Source: Nemertoderma westbladi (taxonomy: Eukaryota; Xenacoelomorpha; Nemertodermatida; Nemertodermatidae). From it: 54,090 nucleotides of DNA. The notes under the pieces were generated by a model. That model was not told the origin of the DNA and made no database searches. It saw nothing but the letters and a program-made list of their open reading frames with translations. Below, in pieces: positions 51,438 through 54,090 of the stretch. The stretch covers positions 1-54,090 of the forward strand of contig JAUCBJ010007710.1 of the NCBI GenBank assembly GCA_032718475.1, written 5' to 3'. A program made the translations under genes and the position numbers. Positions within the stretch are counted from its first letter, which is position 1. The number at the start of each line of letters is the position of its first letter.

Positions 51438-54090
51438 ATTCCGAAATTATTCCTGGGTATTATTGACAATTATAATTGATGTTTCTATACAATAAAAGGT
51501 TGATAGTTATTATGTTGAATAAGTTTAGTTTAATAATACCCTGTGATTCTATTCAAATATATTGAATATAAAAACGTGCCAAACCATTCCTTTAATAATT
51601 CTCCCCACCATTGTTGTTTACAACATCCCACTACAGTAACAAATTACCTGTTGTGTGTACAGCTAATATCTCAGGAATGTTGTTCCTATTACTTTTATTG
51701 GCACTAACAATATATCCGAGCCCATATAGTCTACAGGTACTGTAGTTGGGCTCACTTCCTTCATAACCATGGTAACTCTGTGGGCTCATATAAGAATACC
51801 ACCTGGGTATTATCGACAATGCAGGTGGTGGTATTTGAAACAAAACACATGTGCTGTGCAGCATACCGTTTCCATTTAACTTGTAAATTATACAATCCAA
51901 CGCGGAGTTTTGTTCCACATTGTGGATCCGCGTACAATGCATTGAATAATAAATAAGGAATTAAATTTTTTTAAATAAATATCGGGATTATGTATTTTAC
52001 AGCGATGGAAATTACAGGATTTTCGAAATTTTTTAATTTGCTGTGCCATGGTGTCGGTATGGTAATCATCACGGCCAGAGTGGGGGCAGTTATGAACTAT
52101 ATTCGTTTCCAACTGTTTCATGTCTTAATATATTCTGTTTCACGTCATATATTATAATAATCCAAAGCAATATCATGCATGAATGCCCTTCAGCAATCAT
52201 ATTAAATTAAATTAAAGGAAGATACATACCAACCCCCTGTTAGTCAGTATGTCGTTAACATCAATTATCATCTTCAGCAATCATGACTTTTAATTTGCAT
52301 GCATGACAATGTCATTGAATGCTCAGGGAGCCATGAACTAGGTAGTGTGGTATAGCCTTACCTAATCCTCTATGCAAATCTACCTGTTTTTTATTGACCA
52401 GTATTCTTCAGCATACTTGATTTCTTTGTATTCAAATACTTAATATCACTTTATTGGTTCTCTCCAATCTAGACCAATGACACCACATTCAAAGCCCCAG
52501 GACGGCGGCAGTGGCATCGATTATATATAATCTTTCCAAGATAGTCCCCCCTTGACTAGCCGGTGGAAGAATAAAGAAGAAATAACATTGCCAGAAACGA
52601 TGGGATAACAAACTGAAAGTAATTTGTAGCCAAAGACACTTAACTCAGTTTGTTCAAACAAACCTGTAATAACAAACGATAACACGCTGATGGTGGGACG
52701 ATAATGACTGCAGACAATCCCTGTGACTCGATACACAATATTGTGAGGACCGTGGCTGACGCTGAGAGAGTGCCCGCGATCCGTCGCGTGGCTTATTCGA
52801 CACCTCCTGATAAGGGTTGAAGTAGATCAGTATAGTATATTATATTGATAGGAATTTAGAACATTAAGTAAACAATTAATTTAGTTTAATTTAGTAAGGA
52901 ATGTCCAGAAATTGCAGAAATACTATTTACAGTAAAAAATGCCGCCAAAATATAAAAACTTTTGCTGTTGTAAAGGTTGCTTCCGCTGGCAGAGGGTGGA
53001 AAAGCAAGAAAGTAGTAAAAGTGCCGAAGCCTCGCCTTAAATACCCAGACATTATGCAAATCAGTATCACAACGTATAGCTGCTGATTGGCCGGAGATCG
53101 TCACTGATTGGTCGGAGCTACCGGTTGGCCAAACAGCTGCGTTTTATTCCTATTGTACATATGGGCTGGTGAGACCTACTGTAGGGTCAATGACAGCAAA
53201 TGTAACCGCGTGTGGCAAACCAAACGTGACCCAACTGGTCAAACCAACACGAGATTGTTCACAATGTGACGTACAACTTGAGGTAAATTCTACGTGACTA
53301 GCCCAGAGGCTTAACTATGGGAGGGGGGGGGGGGGGGGGACTTGCTCCCGGCGCCAAAATGTTTTTTTTGAGTGGATATGATTTGCATTTTTCGATATTA
53401 TACAAAACAAGTAATTATTACAATATTAATTGTAGATATTAATAATTAAAATAATTTAACCCTGTAAAAGCTTTTGTGGGATAACTGATTCGTTTGCCTT
53501 GTTGGCCAGTTCCCACCCAGTCGCTAAGAATACTCTAAAAGTGATCTATAACTAAAAATAGTGCAAGTTACCAACTTATTGGCTGATTTGCTGTACGCAG
53601 GCATCTGGGCTCTGTTTAATCGGCCAACAAGCCTAGGGAGGTTGCGTCATAGCCTTGTTTTGTATCTCCCAATAGAATTTGAGTTAGCCTTGATTTCGAC
53701 CTATCACAGAGTACTGAACTGAAAATTTCCTATCTCACTGCTCTTTCTCTGTGTTGAACGGGAGCTTCGTGGAATAAGGGAGTTGGTATCCTCGTATAGA
53801 GCAGTAGTCACGAGTTTTTCAAAGCCACGAAAGAACGGCTTTTTAGTGTTTTGTGATTTCTGCTTTTTAGCTCAACACTAGTAGGTTTAATTACAAGGAC
53901 ATATATCCTTTAACTGACGAAACAAACACTCTGCAATTTCGTAATCACCGCATACTGCAGTACTGCATACACTGCATACTGTGTAACACTGTGCATACTT
54001 TTATATTGTTATACTGCTATTTACTGTCAGTTCTTCATAATATGGTTGATGAATTATTATATTTGGAATAACGAGAAATAACCCCGAAAC
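51438..54090. other. non-coding right end of the window
   Basis: No gene I can support. A possible minus-strand exon ends at a donor-like ACAGGTAATT (about 51,645-51,655) but has no partner. CCTGGGTATTATYGACAAT occurs twice (51,452-51,470 and 51,802-51,820). A G run of about 20 lies at 53,321-53,339. Confidence 0.5.

Noticed and set aside
51631-52121. Minus-strand frames as further exons of the receptor-like gene
   Set aside because: A donor-like site exists, but the start of exon 1 is preceded by an in-frame stop and no matching acceptor keeps the frame; non-coding 5' exon use cannot be shown.

Overview
The window is nuclear DNA of a metazoan, most likely an invertebrate. BEL/Pao and Ty3/gypsy retroelements, APE-type LINE fragments, a TTAA-target and several TA-target DNA elements, GT-AG introns and large AT-rich non-coding stretches all fit this. 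No rRNA, no intact tRNA gene, no CRISPR array and no bacterial operon was seen. The species cannot be named from the sequence. Most of the 54 kb is mobile DNA in layers of different age; only two host genes look intact.

Layout. 0.2-1 kb and 8.9-9.7 kb carry minus-strand exons that read as one gene with repeated OB/cold-shock-like domains, separated by about 8 kb of transposon-rich DNA (a piggyBac-like TTAA element at 1,924-3,493 and two LINE fragments at 3.7-4.4 and 5.3-6.9 kb). 10.1-11.9 kb is a broken Ty3/gypsy copy (RNase H to integrase). 12.0-16.1 kb is a decayed plus-strand copy of an unrecognised large polyprotein unit with a LINE fragment inserted. 16.1-20.3 kb is mostly featureless. 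20.3-23.45 kb is a second, internally deleted gypsy copy with one good LTR and a primer-binding site. 23,728-24,438 is an intact gene for a small secreted or GPI-anchored Cys-rich protein.

25,875-44,490 is an 18.6 kb unit bounded by nearly identical direct repeats of about 850 bp. Inside, all on the minus strand, are a BEL/Pao gag-pol (41,185-33,039, several frameshifts) and, downstream of it, a second reading frame of about 1,417 codons (31,388-27,137) that I cannot assign to a family. This second frame is the better-preserved homologue of the decayed copy at 12-16 kb. The two copies share the protein, about 400 bp of 5' leader, and a 3' stem-loop at nearly the same distance from the stop codon, so the unknown gene behaves as a mobile unit of its own or as the env-position gene of an unusually large BEL/Pao element. 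This is the most interesting object in the window.

45,684-49,281 is a Foldback-type element: two very unequal inverted arms built from hundreds of 15- and 17-bp words, similar 24-bp termini and an 8-bp target duplication. 49,973-51,437 (minus) is a two-exon gene for a type II membrane protein whose cytoplasmic tail carries two EPxYA tyrosine motifs. The last 2.6 kb shows nothing I can support.
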